From an uncultured Flavobacteriaceae bacterium (lineage in GTDB: Bacteria; Bacteroidota; Bacteroidia; Flavobacteriales; Flavobacteriaceae): a stretch of 64,000 nt of DNA. The position numbers and the translations under genes were made by a program. This document shows, one piece after another, positions 63,146 to 64,000 of the stretch. Location: NCBI GenBank assembly GCA_943788095.1, contig CALSOZ010000001.1:1-64000 (forward strand), given 5' to 3'. Position 1 is the stretch's first letter. Each line of letters starts with the position of its first letter. The notes beneath the pieces were generated by a model. That model saw only the letters and a program-made list of their open reading frames with translations, was not told the origin of the DNA and made no database searches.

Positions 63146-64000
63146 TTAGTTTTTAATGAATTTAAGCGTTTGATTTATGTTTCCAACATTTAAGTTCATA
63201 AAATAGATTCCCGAATTTAATGAACGTACATCTACTTTCTGGTTTTTGAGCGTTCCTTTTAAAATTATTTTCCCTGTCAGGTTATAAATTTCATAACTAA
63301 CCGTCGCGCTAAAATCTAGTGTTGTACTTCTAAAGTTTAACTCCTCTTGTGTTGGGTTTGGATATAAAAATACGTCCGTTGATTTACGAAAGTCATTTGT
63401 TGCCAAAGTGCCTTGAACGGTAGTTTCGAACATCCCATTTCCATGGGTTCCAATCAATAGTTTATTATCTGAGGGTCTATAAGCGAGGCTACTGACCACG
63501 GCCAATCCAATGGTATTCGCACCTTCTATATCCCAATCATCATTCACAGGATCTGAATTACTATAAAGTCCTCTAGCAGTACCTACAAAGTATCTAATTT
63601 CACGCCCTACTACGGTAATTGCTGCAGATCGAATGGAGTGTGCGGATAAATTTTGCTCAACCAATGTCCAAGTCGGATTATCCGAAGTAGCATTGGTGGT
63701 TAGAAAAATATTATTAATTCCATAGTTTGCATACACCGCCAACACAATGTCTGGATTGGTTGGGTGAATCGCTAAACCACTCACAATAGTAAAATTCGAT
63801 GTAGTCGCAGTCGGAGGCGTGATGTTTACGGCTGTACTTAAGTCGGGGGAATTAATCGGGGTGTTTAACCTGAAAATACCTCCGCGATCCCCACCAATTA
63901 ACAAATAACTAATCGCAGGGTTGTATATGCCCCTTGTTGTTGCAAAAGTTCTCAAGTTTTCTCCTGTGCTTAAAGTCTTAGCATTGGACCAGGATAACTT
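63146..64000 (-). CDS. C-terminal part of a type IX secretion cargo protein
   Basis: The frame is open to the window edge, so the gene begins beyond base 64000; the first residues visible are KLSWSNAKTLSTGENLR. Phrases such as NPDIVLAVYANYGINNIFL and RYFVGTARGLYSNSDPVN are propeller-like (BNR/sialidase or glycosyl-hydrolase-like beta-propeller). The last 75 residues form a type A T9SS sorting domain: FLYPNPTQEELNFRS, YEIYNLTGKIILKGTL, DVRSLNSGIYFMNLN, TLKFIKN. It would therefore be exported across the outer membrane and probably anchored or released there. The N-terminal function is not visible. Confidence 0.85.
   Translation of the reverse strand, partial: KLSWSNAKTLSTGENLRTFATTRGIYNPAISYLLIGGDRGGIFRLNTPINSPDLSTAVNITPPTATTSNFTIVSGLAIHPTNPDIVLAVYANYGINNIFLTTNATSDNPTWTLVEQNLSAHSIRSAAITVVGREIRYFVGTARGLYSNSDPVNDDWDIEGANTIGLAVVSSLAYRPSDNKLLIGTHGNGMFETTVQGTLATNDFRKSTDVFLYPNPTQEELNFRSTTLDFSATVSYEIYNLTGKIILKGTLKNQKVDVRSLNSGIYFMNLNVGNINQTLKFIKN

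Overview
The window is a low-GC chromosome segment from a member of the Flavobacteriaceae (Bacteroidota), most likely a marine, polysaccharide-degrading species of the Formosa/Polaribacter type. The evidence is SusC/SusD pairs, GLPGLI-family proteins, a T9SS sorting tail, lipoprotein signals followed by acidic residues, TAnnTTTG promoter elements instead of sigma70 -10 boxes, and few Shine-Dalgarno sequences. No rRNA, tRNA, CRISPR array or insertion sequence was recognised.

Layout. 0-1.3 kb: the frameshifted end of a secreted carbohydrate-binding protein. 1.3-5.8 kb: an outer-membrane barrel with two GLPGLI proteins. 5.9-7.3 kb: a hypothetical exported protein and a deoxynucleoside kinase. 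7.4-13.8 kb (minus): a membrane pyrophosphatase fused in frame to an FKBP prolyl isomerase, a DUF5686-type outer-membrane protein and pdhB. 13.9-16.4 kb: a phosphoethanolamine-transferase-like enzyme and an acyltransferase. 16.5-25.9 kb: mainly housekeeping genes (etfBA, nuclease, nupC, thyA, folA, fabD, lspA, a DegT aminotransferase, waaA). 25.9-40.7 kb (minus): a polysaccharide utilisation locus for laminarin-type beta-glucan (membrane-bound regulator, SusC, SusD, two glycan-binding lipoproteins, GH16, GH3, GH16). 40.8-50.3 kb: a scarred stretch with two chimeric gene junctions, a nonsense codon and two genes broken by dense indels (an esterase and sucA), while sucB stays intact. 50.5-58.3 kb: a polyprenyl synthase, then a TetR-controlled RND efflux operon. 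58.4-64 kb: aspS, a small membrane protein, tadA, dxs, a lipoprotein and a partial T9SS cargo protein.

How it works together. In the PUL, SusCD and two lipoproteins would capture beta-1,3-glucan at the surface, the GH16 enzymes would cut it and GH3 would release glucose. A strong terminator separates the binding genes from the enzyme genes. The efflux operon is preceded by a 9+9 bp inverted repeat that fits a TetR operator. thyA and folA form the thymidylate cycle beside a nucleoside transporter and, further off, a deoxynucleoside kinase.

The most unusual items are the pyrophosphatase-FKBP fusion, three LytTR-type direct repeats upstream of an OmpA-like gene close to a truncated LytTR regulator, and the concentration of broken genes at 40.8-50.3 kb. 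The last may be a decayed region or a local sequence-quality problem; the sequence alone does not decide.
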